Notes under the pieces: model-generated
The model's input: the letters and a program-made list of their open reading frames with translations, nothing else
Told to the model about the DNA's origin: nothing
Databases searched by the model: none
Assembly: GCF_900119365.1 (NCBI RefSeq)
Contig: NZ_FPJO01000007.1
Span: 62,001-126,000, forward strand
Direction: 5' to 3'
Source: Streptomyces atratus
Lineage (GTDB): Bacteria > Actinomycetota > Actinomycetes > Streptomycetales > Streptomycetaceae
Length of the DNA stretch: 64,000 bases
Shown here: positions 28,501 through 38,255 of the stretch, in pieces
Layout of the letters: the number at the start of each line of letters is the position of its first letter
Numbering within the stretch: the stretch's first letter is position 1
Made by a program: the position numbers and the translations under genes

Positions 28501-30497
28501 GCAACAACAAATCGACCCCGCCGAGCAACGTGCTGAAGCGGGCCGATTACACCGCTCTGTACGGGCCCACCGCCAAGGACCGCGTCCGCCTGGCCGACAC
28601 CGCCCTGACCGTCGAGATCGAGGCGGACTGGAGCGGCGGTCCGAAGCACAGCGGTAACGAGATGATCTTCGGTGGCGGAAAAGTGATCCGGGAGTCGATG
28701 GGAATGTCCCACATCTCCAGAGGCGGGGACGCTGAAGGCCGCACGCCCGTGGACACGGTCGTCACCGGTGCGCTGATCCTCGATTGGTGGGGTGTCGTCA
28801 AGGCCGACGTCGGGCTCCGCGACGGTGCGATCGCCGCGATCGGCAAGGCGTACAACCCCGAGACGATGGACCCGATCCCGGACAACGGGTTCGAGATGCC
28901 GGACCGTACGTCCCCGAGCGACAAGCTGCCGGAGACGGTGCGGCCGACGAACTTCGTGGTCGGTCCGAGCACCGAGGTCATCTCCGGCAACGGGCGGATC
29001 CTCACCGCGGGGGGCGTGGACACCCACGTCCATTTCATCTGCCCGGAGCAGATCCACGAGGCCCTGGCCTCGGGCGTGACCACGCTCATCGGCGGCGGCA
29101 CCGGCCCCGCCGAGGGCAGCACGGCCACCACCGTGACCCCGGGCTCGTGGCACATCACCCGGGCCTTCGAAAGCCTGGACGCGTACCCGGTCAACATCGG
29201 CCTGCTCGGCAAGGGCAGCACGGTGAACACGGATGCCCTCAACGAACAGGTCGACGCAGGCGTCATCGGGTTCAAGGTCCACGAGGACTGGGGAGCCACG
29301 CCCGCCGTGATCGACGCGGCGCTGGACGTGTGCGAAAGCCGTCAGGTCCAACTGGCCCTGCATGCCGACTCACTGAACGAATCCGGCTTCCTGGACAGCA
29401 CCCGCAACGCCTTCACGAGAGACGGCAGAAAGCGTTCCGTCCACATCTTCCACGTCGAGGGCGCCGGCGGTGGCCACGCCCCGGACATGATCGAACTGGT
29501 CAAAGAGAAGAATGTACTGCCCGCTTCGACCAACCCGACCCGCCCCCTGACGGTGAACACCGTCAAGGAGCACGTCGACATGATGGTGGTCTGCCACCAT
29601 CTCAATCCGGATATTCCGGCGGACATGGCCTTCGCCGACTCCCGTATCCGGCCGTCCACCATGGCCGCGGAGGACCTCCTCCACGACATGGGCGCCATCT
29701 CGATGATGTCCTCCGACGCCCAGGCGATGGGACGCATCGGCGAGATGGTCATGCGCACCTGGCAGACCGCACACGTCATGAAGTCCCGATACGGCCCTCT
29801 GAAGGAGGACCTCGCCAACGCGAAGGTCCGCCCGATCGCTGACGACGCCGACCACTCCCACAACGCGGAGCGGCTGATCCCGAACGACAACTACCGGGCG
29901 CGCCGCTACGTCGCCAAGTACACGATCAACCCCGCGATCACGCACGGCATCGACGGTCACGTCGGTTCCGTGGAGACCGGGAAGCTCGCCGACCTGGTGC
30001 TCTGGGAACCGAAGTTCTTCGGCGTCAAGATGCACATGGTTCTCAAGGGCGGGCAACTCGCCTACGCGCAGGTGGGCGACGCCAACGCATCGATCACGAC
30101 ACCGCAGCCCTTCCTGCCGCGAGCGGTCTGGGGCTCCACCGGCCGTTCCCCCCTGAGCAACTCGTACAACTTCGTGGCGCCTGGCGTGGCCGACGAGCTG
30201 AACTCGCGAGTCGTCACTGTCCAGGACAGCAGCGGGAACGTCACCGAGACGGCGACCGGTGGGCTCGGCCTCGGCAAGAAGTTCATGGACATCTCGACGA
30301 GCATCCGGGACGTCACCAAGGCCGACATGAAGCTGAACGACACGGTGCCGGAGAGTCTCCACGTCGACCACAACAGCTTCGAGGTCACCATCGGCGGTGC
30401 GACCACAGGGGACGCCCGCACGGAACTCAACGGAGTGACCGTGCCGCGGTCCTACGTCAGTGAAGTCCCCATGGCTCAGAGGTACTTCCTCTTCTGA
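28497..30497 (+). CDS. ureC: Urease catalytic alpha subunit, long form
   Basis: A 666 aa urease alpha subunit, about 95 residues longer than the usual 570. Aligned with the Klebsiella enzyme from memory, all active-site residues are present: nickel ligands H177, H179, carbamylated Lys260 (GFKVHEDWG), H289, H319 and D407, substrate-binding H262, and flap C366-H367 (VVCHHL). Extra residues lie between NPETMDPIP and NFVVGP (about 127-150) and in the C-terminal third near [13 protein letters not shown]. The terminus MAQRYFLF is canonical. GTG start overlaps the upstream stop. Confidence 0.93.
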   Translation: MSNNKSTPPSNVLKRADYTALYGPTAKDRVRLADTALTVEIEADWSGGPKHSGNEMIFGGGKVIRESMGMSHISRGGDAEGRTPVDTVVTGALILDWWGVVKADVGLRDGAIAAIGKAYNPETMDPIPDNGFEMPDRTSPSDKLPETVRPTNFVVGPSTEVISGNGRILTAGGVDTHVHFICPEQIHEALASGVTTLIGGGTGPAEGSTATTVTPGSWHITRAFESLDAYPVNIGLLGKGSTVNTDALNEQVDAGVIGFKVHEDWGATPAVIDAALDVCESRQVQLALHADSLNESGFLDSTRNAFTRDGRKRSVHIFHVEGAGGGHAPDMIELVKEKNVLPASTNPTRPLTVNTVKEHVDMMVVCHHLNPDIPADMAFADSRIRPSTMAAEDLLHDMGAISMMSSDAQAMGRIGEMVMRTWQTAHVMKSRYGPLKEDLANAKVRPIADDADHSHNAERLIPNDNYRARRYVAKYTINPAITHGIDGHVGSVETGKLADLVLWEPKFFGVKMHMVLKGGQLAYAQVGDANASITTPQPFLPRAVWGSTGRSPLSNSYNFVAPGVADELNSRVVTVQDSSGNVTETATGGLGLGKKFMDISTSIRDVTKADMKLNDTVPESLHVDHNSFEVTIGGATTGDARTELNGVTVPRSYVSEVPMAQRYFLF

Positions 30498-30609
30498 CCG
30501 GCCTCCGCCCGGACGGCGACGCCGTCACCGCAGCAGTGGTCCGGGCAGGCACCCGTGCCCTCCTGGACCACTGCGCCATCCGACCCCGCGAAAGGCAGCC
30601 GGATCGCCC

Positions 30610-31284
30610 ATGAGCCCTGCCGCACTGCTCCTGCTGGCCGACGGCCGCTTCCCCGCCGGCGGGCACGCCCACTCCGGCGGCGTCGAAGCCGCGGTCGCCC
30701 ACAAAGCCGTACACGACATCAACAGCCTCGAAGCCTTCTGCCGCGGGCGCCTGCACACCACCGGTCTGACCACGGCCGGCCTGGCTGCCGCGGCCGCCGC
30801 CGGTTGCGACCCCCTCATGCTGGACGACGCCGCCGACGCACGCACCCCCGTCCCCGCGCTGCGCGCCGTGGCCCGCAAGCTCGGCCGGCAGATGATGCGC
30901 GCGGCACGCGCCACCTTCCCGTCCGCCGAACTCGACCGCCTGGCCGCCGAGCGACCCCGGGGTGCCCACCAGCCCATTGTCCAGGGCATCGCCGCCCGAG
31001 CCGCCGGGCTCACCCCGGAGGACGCCGCCTGTGCCGCAGCGTACGAGGCCGTCGGCGGCCCGGCCACCGCGGCGGTGCGCCTGCTCAGCCTCGATCCCCT
31101 CGCCGCCTCGTGGCTGCTGGCACGCCTGAGCACGGAGGCCGACGCCGTCGCTGCGAACGCCGCCGGCGCGGCGGCCCGCGTAAAGACCGAAGGTCTTGAC
31201 GCCCTGCCGTCGGCGTCCTCTCCGCTGCTGGACATCACCGCGGAACAGCACGCCGCCTGGACCGTGCGGCTCTTCGCCTCTTGA
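30610..31284 (+). CDS. ureF: Urease accessory protein UreF
   Basis: A 224 aa UreF, which helps UreG and UreD deliver nickel and carbonate to apo-urease. The opening [24 protein letters not shown] is the family signature, and the helical remainder is as expected. The ATG 112 bp after ureC is chosen for the family N-terminus [16 protein letters not shown] longer frame starting inside ureC is not credible. It precedes ureG with 26 bp between. Confidence 0.9.
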   Translation: MSPAALLLLADGRFPAGGHAHSGGVEAAVAHKAVHDINSLEAFCRGRLHTTGLTTAGLAAAAAAGCDPLMLDDAADARTPVPALRAVARKLGRQMMRAARATFPSAELDRLAAERPRGAHQPIVQGIAARAAGLTPEDAACAAAYEAVGGPATAAVRLLSLDPLAASWLLARLSTEADAVAANAAGAAARVKTEGLDALPSASSPLLDITAEQHAAWTVRLFAS

Positions 31285-31310
31285 ACCCACCCCTGACCCC
31301 TGGAGTCTCC

Positions 31311-32006
31311 ATGCACCTCGATCACCCCGTGACCATGCCCCACCGCCACACCTACAGCGCCGAGCCGCTGCGCGCGGACGGCAGCCTCCGCGCCTTCCGC
31401 GTCGGCCTGGGCGGTCCCGTCGGTTCCGGCAAGACCGCCAGCGTCGCCGCGCTCTGCCGCACGCTGCGCGACAGACTCTCCCTCGCCGTCGTCACCAACG
31501 ACATCTACACCCGTGAGGACGCCGAGTTCCTGCTGCGCGAGGCCGTGCTGCCGCCCGAGCGGATCACCGCGGTGGAGACCGGAGCCTGCCCGCACACCGC
31601 GATCCGGGACGACATCTCCGCCAACCTGGAGGCCGTCGAGCACTTCGACCAGACCCTCGACCCCCTCGATCTCGTGCTCGTCGAGTCCGGTGGCGACAAC
31701 CTCACCGCCACCTTCTCCAAGGGCCTTGTCGATGTGCAGATCTTCGTCATCGACGTCTCCAGCGGCGACGACATCCCCCGCAAGGGAGGACCCGGCATCA
31801 CCAACGCCGACCTCCTCGTCGTCAACAAGACCGACCTCGCTCCGCATGTCGGCGCCGACCTCGCCACCATGGCCGCCGACGCCGAACGGCAACGCGGCGC
31901 CCTTCCCGTCGTCTTCACCAGCCTCACCTCCGACGACGGCATCCGCGAGATCGCCGACTGGATCACCGGACACCTCACCCGGTGGCGCGCGAAGGCGGCG
32001 GCATGA
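31311..32006 (+). CDS. ureG: Urease accessory GTPase UreG
   Basis: A 231 aa SIMIBI-class GTPase that drives nickel insertion. Visible motifs are the P-loop GGPVGSGKT (about residues 36-44), [27 protein letters not shown] with the conserved Cys-Pro-His nickel site, [11 protein letters not shown] and the guanine-specifying VNKTDL. A His-containing N-terminus ([15 protein letters not shown]) may bind metal. ATG 31311 has GGAG about 5-8 bp upstream. The stop overlaps the ureD start. Confidence 0.94.
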   Translation: MHLDHPVTMPHRHTYSAEPLRADGSLRAFRVGLGGPVGSGKTASVAALCRTLRDRLSLAVVTNDIYTREDAEFLLREAVLPPERITAVETGACPHTAIRDDISANLEAVEHFDQTLDPLDLVLVESGGDNLTATFSKGLVDVQIFVIDVSSGDDIPRKGGPGITNADLLVVNKTDLAPHVGADLATMAADAERQRGALPVVFTSLTSDDGIREIADWITGHLTRWRAKAAA

Positions 32007-32866
32007 GCTCCGGCTCCCGACTCGCTGAGCCCGATACCCCGCTCGATCCCGCCGTCCCCGCCGCCGGGACCGAGGCATCCTGCGGACACCCGGACGGTGT
32101 GCATGCCACCGCCCGCATCCGTGCCACGTACAACGGACGCGTCACCACACTCCCGCAGTTGCGCAGTGACGGCCCGTTCCATCTACGACGCATGCGCACC
32201 GGCGGACGGGCTGCCACAGTGGGGATCATCGGTGCGATGAGCGCCCCGCTCGGCGGCGACCGACTCGCCCTCGACATCACCGCCGAAGACCGAGCCGAAC
32301 TGGAGGTCACCACGGCCGCCGCCACACTCGCCCTCCGCGGTCCCACCACCGCGCCGGCCACCTACGACGTACGGCTGACCGCTGGGGAGCACGCCTGCCT
32401 GCGCTGGCTGCCACAGCCGCTGATCAGCGCCGCCGGCAGCAATCTGCGCCAGACCTGCACCGTCAACCTTGCCGCGACCTCACGACTGCTGCTGCGCGAG
32501 GAGCAGATCCTGGGCAGAGCCGACGAGGAGCCGGGCCACCTCGTCAGCCGCATCCGGGTCCACCACGCCGGCCGCCTGCTGCTCGACCAGCACACCGCCT
32601 ACGGGGACCCGGCGCCCGGGTGGGACGGCCCCTCGGTCCTGGACGGACACCGCGCCGTCGGCCAACTCCTCGTCGTGAAACCGGATCTGGACGTCAGCCG
32701 AGCCCCCGTCCTGCTCCGCGAAGGGATCAAGGACGGCTGTGCGGTCCTCGCGCCTCTGGCCGGCGGCCCGGCACTGCTTGCCACCGCTGTCGCCCCGGCC
32801 TCCTCGGCTCTGCGGGAGTTGCTCGACGAAGCGCTCGGACACGCCCTCGCCACGGCCGGCCGCTGA
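32003..32866 (+). CDS. ureD: Urease accessory protein UreD
   Basis: A 287 aa UreD (UreH), the scaffold that binds apo-urease and through which nickel is thought to pass. It is recognised by [45 protein letters not shown] and the [24 protein letters not shown] region. Sequence conservation in this family is low, so position at the end of a ureAB-C-F-G-D operon adds weight. ATG overlaps the ureG stop (ATGA), and a strong hairpin follows 19 bp after the stop. Confidence 0.9.
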   Translation: MSSGSRLAEPDTPLDPAVPAAGTEASCGHPDGVHATARIRATYNGRVTTLPQLRSDGPFHLRRMRTGGRAATVGIIGAMSAPLGGDRLALDITAEDRAELEVTTAAATLALRGPTTAPATYDVRLTAGEHACLRWLPQPLISAAGSNLRQTCTVNLAATSRLLLREEQILGRADEEPGHLVSRIRVHHAGRLLLDQHTAYGDPAPGWDGPSVLDGHRAVGQLLVVKPDLDVSRAPVLLREGIKDGCAVLAPLAGGPALLATAVAPASSALRELLDEALGHALATAGR

Positions 32867-32885
32867 GGTCCGTTCCAGTGGCGAA

Positions 32886-32916
32886 AGCCCCGGCGGTCAC
32901 GAGAACCGCCGGGGCT
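32886..32916 (+). terminator. Hairpin terminator of urease operon
   Basis: Perfect 12-bp arms AGCCCCGGCGGT / ACCGCCGGGGCT with a 7 nt loop, just after ureD. Confidence 0.9.
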
Positions 32917-33023
32917 CAAGAGGGGAAGATCGCCCAGCGGGGTAAGGTTCGGCACCCTCGCCGCCGCCCGATGCACCCTCTCGTCATGATTACCATGCGT
33001 AGCAATTGATTGCGTAGCGTGAC

Positions 33024-33932
33024 TCAGGTCGGAGGAGCCGGAGGCCACGGGACCCCGGCCAGCAGCGGCAGGATCTGCTCCTCCTCGTAGTCGAGGTGTG
33101 CGTTCAGCTCCGTGGACATCCTGTCCAGCTCGGCGCGGAAGCGCTCGGGGTCGGCGGTGCCGATGTCCGCCAGCAGGGCCACCAGCTCGCCCTGGACGCG
33201 GGCGACCGTGCGGTGTTCGGCGGCGAGCCGGGCGAAGGTGTCCGTCAGGTGCGGGTGATAGCGGGCGATGCCGGGGAACAGGTGCTCGTCCTCGCTGGTG
33301 TGGTGGAACTCCAGCGACTGGCAGAACGCCAGGCAGCGCTGCCTGATCTGGAGCCCGAGGCCCGGAGCCGGTGGCGCGCCGGGGCCCTGATGGGCGGCCC
33401 GTGCGGCGAAGTGGGCGTCCACCTCCGCCTTCACCTGGCGCAACTGGCCCCGCAACCAGGTGTGGACCTCCATCACCTTGCCGGCGAGGGTGGTGATCTC
33501 GCGGGGCGGCTCCCAGCCCTCGGGCTCGGCGCGTTCCAGCACCACGACCGGGAGGAGCCGGGTGGTATGGGCCTGGTAGTCGGCGTAACCGGGCGCCGCC
33601 CTCACGGCGTGCGCGAACAGTTCCTCGCGCCGCGCCCCCTGCGCGGGGACCGCGAGGGCCTGGAACGTACGGGTACCGAGCTCCACCCGGACCACGGGGT
33701 GGGCGAGCAGGTTGTGGTACCAGGCGGGGTGGTGCGGGGCGCCGAGGTCGGAGCCGACGACCAGCAGCGCGTCGCCGTGGCGGACATAGCCGAGGGGCGT
33801 GGTGGTCTCCTTCCCCGACCTGGCGCCGGTGGTGGTCAGCAGGAGCAGGTCCCCGCCTTCGAAGGGACCACCGACCTTCCCGCCGTTGGCGCGGAACTCC
33901 TCGATGACGGATTCATTGAAAGGTGTGGGCAT
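33024..33932 (-). CDS. DUF385 (deazaflavin-type) reductase fused to hemerythrin domain
   Basis: A 302 aa two-domain protein. Residues 1-135 resemble the F420H2-dependent nitroreductase/quinone reductase (DUF385, Ddn-like) family: LLLLTTTGARSGKETTTPLGYVRHGDALLVVGSDLGAPHHPAWYHNLLAHP. Residues 150-300 form a hemerythrin HHE domain with diiron-type His/Glu motifs HTWLRGQL, FHHTSEDEHLFPG, AEHRTVARVQ and LNAHLDYEEEQILP. It could couple F420H2 to oxygen, NO or quinone chemistry at a diiron centre; this is inference. ATG 33932 matches the family N-terminus, with a GGAG 12 bp upstream. Confidence 0.88.
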   Translation of the reverse strand: MPTPFNESVIEEFRANGGKVGGPFEGGDLLLLTTTGARSGKETTTPLGYVRHGDALLVVGSDLGAPHHPAWYHNLLAHPVVRVELGTRTFQALAVPAQGARREELFAHAVRAAPGYADYQAHTTRLLPVVVLERAEPEGWEPPREITTLAGKVMEVHTWLRGQLRQVKAEVDAHFAARAAHQGPGAPPAPGLGLQIRQRCLAFCQSLEFHHTSEDEHLFPGIARYHPHLTDTFARLAAEHRTVARVQGELVALLADIGTADPERFRAELDRMSTELNAHLDYEEEQILPLLAGVPWPPAPPT

Positions 33933-34210
33933 GCGTTCTGTGTCTCCGTGGGAACGGGTGAGCGCGATGCGCGGCCCATGACGGCGCACGGTGCCGGGGC
34001 ATGCGGAACGGGAGAGTGCGACCAGCGGTCGCGGCTGCGTCAGATGCAGGGCGCGGAGTATGAACTCATGACGGGCCCCTCGGTGAAGGGTGTTCGCCCG
34101 AGCACCGGCCGGCCCACTGCTCTTTGGCCGGCGTCACGCGACACCGGGTTCATTACACGCATCCCGGCGGGGGCCTGTCAACGCGATCCTGTCCGCGCTC
34201 CGGGCGCTCT

Positions 34211-34222
34211 TAGGCTTGCGCC
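34211..34222 (+). promoter_or_regulatory. Leaderless-type -10 box for HAD phosphatase gene
   Basis: TAGGCT (34211-34216) ends six bases before the ATG at 34223 and no ribosome binding site is present, which fits a leaderless transcript. The -35 is unclear. The 290 bp before the ATG otherwise contain no gene. Confidence 0.5.
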
Positions 34223-35029
34223 ATGCCCACCCCACCCGTATATGCCCTCGTCGCCACCGACCTGGACGGCACCCTGCTGCGCCGCGACGACACCGTGAGC
34301 CCCCGCACCCGCGCCGCGCTCGCCCTGGCCTCCCGTGCCGGGGCCCGGCATCTCGTGGTCACGGGGCGGCCCGTGCCCGGGATACGCGGACTGCTCGCCG
34401 AACTGGGCTACCGGGGACCGGCGGTGTGCGGTCAGGGGGCCCAGCTGTACGACGCCGGGTCCGGGCGGCTGGTGCACGCGCTCACCCTGGACCGGAAGGC
34501 GGCCGACGCCGCGCTCGGCAAGATCGAGGCCCAGGTGGGGCCGGTCTTCGCGGCCGTGGACCAGGACGGGGCCGAGGGAAGGACCCTGATCGAGCCGGGG
34601 TATGCGATGCCCCATCCGACGCTGCCCGCCCAACGGACCCGGCACCGCCACGAGCTGTGGTCCGCTCCCGTGGTGAAGGTGCTCATCCGGCACCCGGAGC
34701 TCACGGACGACGCACTGGCCGAGGCGGCCCGCGGCGCCGTCGGCGATCTCGCCACCGTCACGCTCTCCGGCCCCGGCACGGTCGAACTCCAGCCGTACGG
34801 CGTCGACAAGGGGACCGGGCTCGCGCTGGCCGCCGAATACCTCGGCGTGGCCGCGGACTCCACGATCGCCTTCGGGGACATGCCCAACGACCTGCCGATG
34901 TTCCGGACGGCCGGGTACGGCGTGGCCATGGCCAACGCCCATCCGCAGCTGCGGGCCGCGGCGGACGAAGTGACGTCGTCGAACGAGGGCGACGGGGTGG
35001 CGGAGGTGCTTGAGCGGGTGTTCGGCTGA
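34223..35029 (+). CDS. Cof-type HAD-IIB family phosphatase
   Basis: A 268 aa haloacid dehalogenase superfamily hydrolase. Motif I is ATDLDGTLL with the nucleophile Asp, motif II VTGRP, motif III Lys in VDKGTGLALAAEYLG, and motif IV FGDMPNDLPMF, typical of the Cof subfamily that dephosphorylates sugar phosphates or cofactor precursors. The cap domain spans about residues 85-190. It probably lacks a 5' leader. The final codons and stop are tandemly duplicated (15 bp repeat at 35017-35046). Confidence 0.92.
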   Translation: MPTPPVYALVATDLDGTLLRRDDTVSPRTRAALALASRAGARHLVVTGRPVPGIRGLLAELGYRGPAVCGQGAQLYDAGSGRLVHALTLDRKAADAALGKIEAQVGPVFAAVDQDGAEGRTLIEPGYAMPHPTLPAQRTRHRHELWSAPVVKVLIRHPELTDDALAEAARGAVGDLATVTLSGPGTVELQPYGVDKGTGLALAAEYLGVAADSTIAFGDMPNDLPMFRTAGYGVAMANAHPQLRAAADEVTSSNEGDGVAEVLERVFG

Positions 35030-35046
35030 GCGGTGTTCGGCTGAGC
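35017..35046 (+). repeat. 15-bp exact tandem duplication over stop codon
   Basis: GGTGTTCGGCTGAGC occurs twice back to back (35017-35031, 35032-35046). The unit is five codons, so the second copy repeats the stop in frame. Confidence 0.9.
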
Positions 35047-35069
35047 CGTCCGTACCGGCCGACGGGGTG

Positions 35070-35516
35070 TCAGAGCGACATCAGGCAGTAGAGCCGGTGC
35101 GGCTCGGGGCGGGCCCGCGCCTCCTCGGCCAGGTCAGCCAGCCTCATGAGGAAGCCGGCCAGTTCGCCGGGCGGGACATCGCCTCCGAACTCATCGATGT
35201 GCGACCAGGTTTCGGCCACCTCGGCGAACCCGCCGGCTCTCACGGCCGCGAGCGCGTCGCGCAGCTCGTCCGTGAGCGTGACCAGCCAGCGGGATTCGTC
35301 CTCGGGGGAGCTGAGCAGCCGGTTGAAGCGCGGGAGCGAGGTGACGTCGTCGTACGGCGTGCCGGTGAGCATGCTCTCGGCCTGGCCCAACTGCACGTAC
35401 GGGTCGATGCCCTTGACCGGGAGCAGCGGGAGACCGGCCTCCTCGATCCCCTGGCCGAAGGCCGCCAGGGCCGTGGGGTCGTCCGGTGCGCTGAAGTAGT
35501 CGTACAGGTTTCCCAT
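35070..35516 (-). CDS. Conserved hypothetical protein
   Basis: A 148 aa acidic soluble protein beginning MGNLYDYFSAPDDPTALAAFGQG. I do not recognise a defined domain. The sequence (VKGIDPYVQLGQAESMLTG, then a helical stretch RWLVTLTDELRDALAAV and SHIDEFGGDVPPGELAGFLMRLADLAEEA) looks like a small all-helical protein with coding-like composition throughout. An ATG nine bases upstream is an alternative start. It lies 41 bp from a TetR gene in the same direction. Confidence 0.7.
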   Translation of the reverse strand: MGNLYDYFSAPDDPTALAAFGQGIEEAGLPLLPVKGIDPYVQLGQAESMLTGTPYDDVTSLPRFNRLLSSPEDESRWLVTLTDELRDALAAVRAGGFAEVAETWSHIDEFGGDVPPGELAGFLMRLADLAEEARARPEPHRLYCLMSL

Positions 35517-35557
35517 GCGTCGCATGCTCGCACGGCCGTCTGACAGCCGCCCCGGCC

Positions 35558-36151
35558 TCACGGTTCCGGGAGCATCCCTATCGCCCGCAGCACATGCGCG
35601 ACCAGTGCCGCGATCTCCTCCTCGTCCTGGATCGGCTTGCGCAGGACATGGCGGTAGTACATCGGGCCGTACAGCATCTCCACGGCCAGCGGGAGATCGG
35701 CTTCCGGCGGGATCTGTCCCTGCTCCTGGGCCCGGCGCAGGCGGGCGACCGCCTCCTCGAAGCGGGGGTCGACCAGCTTCGCCCGGACGGCCCGCGCGAG
35801 TTCGTCGTCGTGGTGCATCTCGGAGAGGATCCCGGCGTACGCGGGGCCGAAGGGCGGCGTGTTGATGAGCTTCACCCCGCCCGCCAGATTGGCCCGCAGA
35901 TCGGCGGCGATGTCGCCGGTGTCCGCGAACGGCGTCGTGCCGACCAGCGCGTCGGTGAAGGCCTCCAGGATCACCGCACTCTTCGACGGCCACCAGCGGT
36001 AGATCGTCTTCTTGCTGACGCCCGCTCTGGCCGCGATGGCCTCGACCGTGACGCGGCCGTACCCCTTCTCCGTGCACAGTTCGAGAGCGGCCTCCAGGGT
36101 CGCCCTCCGTGATCTCTCGCTGCGGCGCTGCGAGCTCTGCGATGTGATCAT
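35558..36151 (-). CDS. TetR/AcrR family transcriptional regulator
   Basis: A 197 aa TetR-family repressor. The N-terminal helix-turn-helix is TLEAALELCTEKGYGRVTVEAIAARAGVSKKTIYRWWPSKSAVILEAF (about residues 17-64), followed by a ligand-binding domain of the TetR_C type. The family start is the ATG at 36151. It lies directly downstream of, and on the same strand as, the ABC permease gene, so control of that exporter is possible but not shown by any visible operator. Confidence 0.9.
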   Translation of the reverse strand: MITSQSSQRRSERSRRATLEAALELCTEKGYGRVTVEAIAARAGVSKKTIYRWWPSKSAVILEAFTDALVGTTPFADTGDIAADLRANLAGGVKLINTPPFGPAYAGILSEMHHDDELARAVRAKLVDPRFEEAVARLRRAQEQGQIPPEADLPLAVEMLYGPMYYRHVLRKPIQDEEEIAALVAHVLRAIGMLPEP

Positions 36152-36351
36152 TCGGTGAGCATAGGCGTGTCCGAACCAGCCGTTGTTGACAGCCTGTCGC
36201 CAGAGGTCGAACAATACCCAGGCGGAAACGGAACGTGCCGTGTCGTGCCGTTCCTGCAATTCGCACCGTTCGTGCCGCTCGTGCCGCGACGAGCCGATCG
36301 GGGGACGGCTCGCCCGGCCGACGGCGCGAGTGGGGCGTTGCACCCCGTGCG

Positions 36352-37239
36352 TCAGGCGGTGATGTCCTTCGCCGTGAATCGGGCCCAGGCCGCCGAGCCG
36401 AACACCGCCGCGTACAAGCCCTGAAGCCCCAGGTTCTTGACCACTTCGTCCCAGTGGACGGGGTCGCGCAGCAGATCCGCGTACGACATCCAGTAGTGCG
36501 GGAAGAGATACGGGTGCACCGCGCTCAACTGCGGGATGCCGTCCACGATCTGGACGGTGATCAGCAGCCCGACGGTGGCGGCCATGGCCGCGATGCCGCT
36601 GCCGGTGAGGGTCGAGACGAACAGGCCGACCGCCGCGAACCCGATCAGCGACGCCGCGACCACCACCGCGATCAGCCCGGCCCGCAACAGCCCCTCGCCG
36701 AAGCCGATCCGCGTCCCCGAGATGGTGGTGACCTCGCCGACGGGGAAGAGCAGCGCGCCCACGGCGAGCGCGGAGAGCGCCACGACCAGGGTCGCGACCA
36801 GGCAGAACACCAGCACCGAGGCGTACTTCGTCAGCAGCAGCCTGGTGCGGCCGGCCGGGGCGACCAGCAGGTAGCGCAGCGTTCCCGCGTTGGCCTCACC
36901 CGCGACCGAGTCGCCCGCGACGACGCCGACGGCCATCGGCAGGAAGACCGGGAGCGTCACGGCGAGGGCGGCGAAGACCAGGAAGAGTCCGTTGTTGGTG
37001 ACCTGGGAGAGGAACGCCGGGCCTCCCCCGCCGCCGCCCGGTCCGGGCGAGGAGCCGTCGCCCGTCTCGATCCGCACCGCGATGCCGATCAGCACGGGCA
37101 CGGCGGCCAGCACGCCGAGGAGCGCGAGGGTGCGCCAGCGGCGGAGTGTGGTGGTCAGTTCGGAGCGGAGGATCCCGAAGGTCCACAGCGGGCTCGGCGC
37201 CCGGCCCGCCCCGGCGACTGCGGTTTCAGCCTGCGACAT
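36352..37239 (-). CDS. ABC-2 type transporter permease
   Basis: A 295 aa integral membrane protein with about six helices: an N-terminal helix (RWRTLALLGVLAAVPVLIGIAV), a large outer loop rich in Gly/Pro around residue 65, then helices near 90-115, 145-170, 185-210, 215-240 and a C-terminal one. The architecture fits an ABC-2 membrane subunit. Its 5' end overlaps the ATPase gene by 14 bp, giving a translationally coupled two-component exporter. Substrate unknown. Confidence 0.88.
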   Translation of the reverse strand: MSQAETAVAGAGRAPSPLWTFGILRSELTTTLRRWRTLALLGVLAAVPVLIGIAVRIETGDGSSPGPGGGGGGPAFLSQVTNNGLFLVFAALAVTLPVFLPMAVGVVAGDSVAGEANAGTLRYLLVAPAGRTRLLLTKYASVLVFCLVATLVVALSALAVGALLFPVGEVTTISGTRIGFGEGLLRAGLIAVVVAASLIGFAAVGLFVSTLTGSGIAAMAATVGLLITVQIVDGIPQLSAVHPYLFPHYWMSYADLLRDPVHWDEVVKNLGLQGLYAAVFGSAAWARFTAKDITA

Positions 37240-38209
37240 CGAAACCCTCTCCGGTGAGTGCGACGAAGGCGTCCTCCAGCGAGGCCCGCTGGACGCCGAA
37301 GGACCTCAGGCGTACGCCGGCGTGCACCAGCGCGGCGCTGAGGTCGGCGAGCTCCACGTCGCCCGGCGGGGCCTCGGCGCTCACCCGGTCGCCGTCGACC
37401 GCGATCCCGGTGACGCCCAGCTCCTTGAGGACCCGGGCGGCCTCTCCCGGGTCGGGGGTGGTGACGGCCAGCCGGCCGCGGGCGCCCGCGGCCAGTTCCG
37501 CGACCGGGCCCTGGGTGATCAGCCGGCCCCTGGCCATCACCGCGGCGTGCGTGCAGACCTGCTCGATCTCGTCGAGGAGGTGCGAGGAGAGGAAGACGGT
37601 GGTGCCGTCCGCCGCCAGTTCCCTGACCAGGGTGCGGATCTCCCGCATGCCCTGCGGGTCCAGGCCGTTGGTCGGCTCGTCGAGGACGAGCAGGCGGCGC
37701 GGCTGGAGCAGGGCGGCGGCGAGGCCCAGGCGCTGCTTCATGCCGAGCGAGTACGCCCTGGCCTTCTTCCCGGCCGCCGCGGCCAGCCCGACCCGGTCCA
37801 GGGCCTGCCCCACCCGGGCCCGGCGGGTACGCGGATCGGCGGTGGGGTCGGCGGAGTCGTACCGCAGCAGATTGTCCCGGCCGCTCAGGAAGCCGTACAG
37901 CGCGGGCCCCTCGATCAGCGCGCCGACCTGCGGGAGCACGGTGCGGGCGGCGCCCGGCATGGTGTGGCCCAGCAGCCGCGCGGTGCCGGACGTCGCCTCG
38001 ATCAGGCCCATCAGCATGCGGATGGTGGTGGTCTTGCCCGAGCCGTTGGGGCCGAGGAACCCGAAGATGCTGCCGGCGGGGACGCTGAGGTCGAGGCCGT
38101 CGACGGCGAGCTGGCCGCCTCGGTAGCGCTTGGTGAGGCCCCGGGTCTCGATCACGGCTCCCGGCTCGGTGACCGCTGTCGGTTCGACGACGGTCCCGGA
38201 CTCTGTCAT
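37226..38209 (-). CDS. ABC transporter ATP-binding protein
   Basis: A 327 aa ABC ATPase of the DrrA/NodI-like exporter group. Walker A is GPNGSGKTTTIRMLMG, the Q-loop region follows, the signature is YSLGMKQRLGLAAAL, Walker B is RRLLVLDEPTNGLDPQG, and the switch His is in FLSSHLLDEIE. A C-terminal domain of about 80 residues follows, as is usual for this group. It lies downstream of the LolA-like gene on the same strand, but three tandem hairpins between them argue for separate transcription. Confidence 0.94.
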   Translation of the reverse strand: MTESGTVVEPTAVTEPGAVIETRGLTKRYRGGQLAVDGLDLSVPAGSIFGFLGPNGSGKTTTIRMLMGLIEATSGTARLLGHTMPGAARTVLPQVGALIEGPALYGFLSGRDNLLRYDSADPTADPRTRRARVGQALDRVGLAAAAGKKARAYSLGMKQRLGLAAALLQPRRLLVLDEPTNGLDPQGMREIRTLVRELAADGTTVFLSSHLLDEIEQVCTHAAVMARGRLITQGPVAELAAGARGRLAVTTPDPGEAARVLKELGVTGIAVDGDRVSAEAPPGDVELADLSAALVHAGVRLRSFGVQRASLEDAFVALTGEGFDVAG

Positions 38210-38233
38210 GCGTACTCCCCATGGGTCGGGCAG

Positions 38234-38254
38234 GGCCCGTCCGCCGGACGGGCC
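38234..38254 (-). terminator. Hairpin 1 of a triple array
   Basis: Perfect 9-bp arms GGCCCGTCC / GGACGGGCC with a 3 nt loop, just upstream of the ABC ATPase start. Confidence 0.75.
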
Positions 38255-38255
38255 A

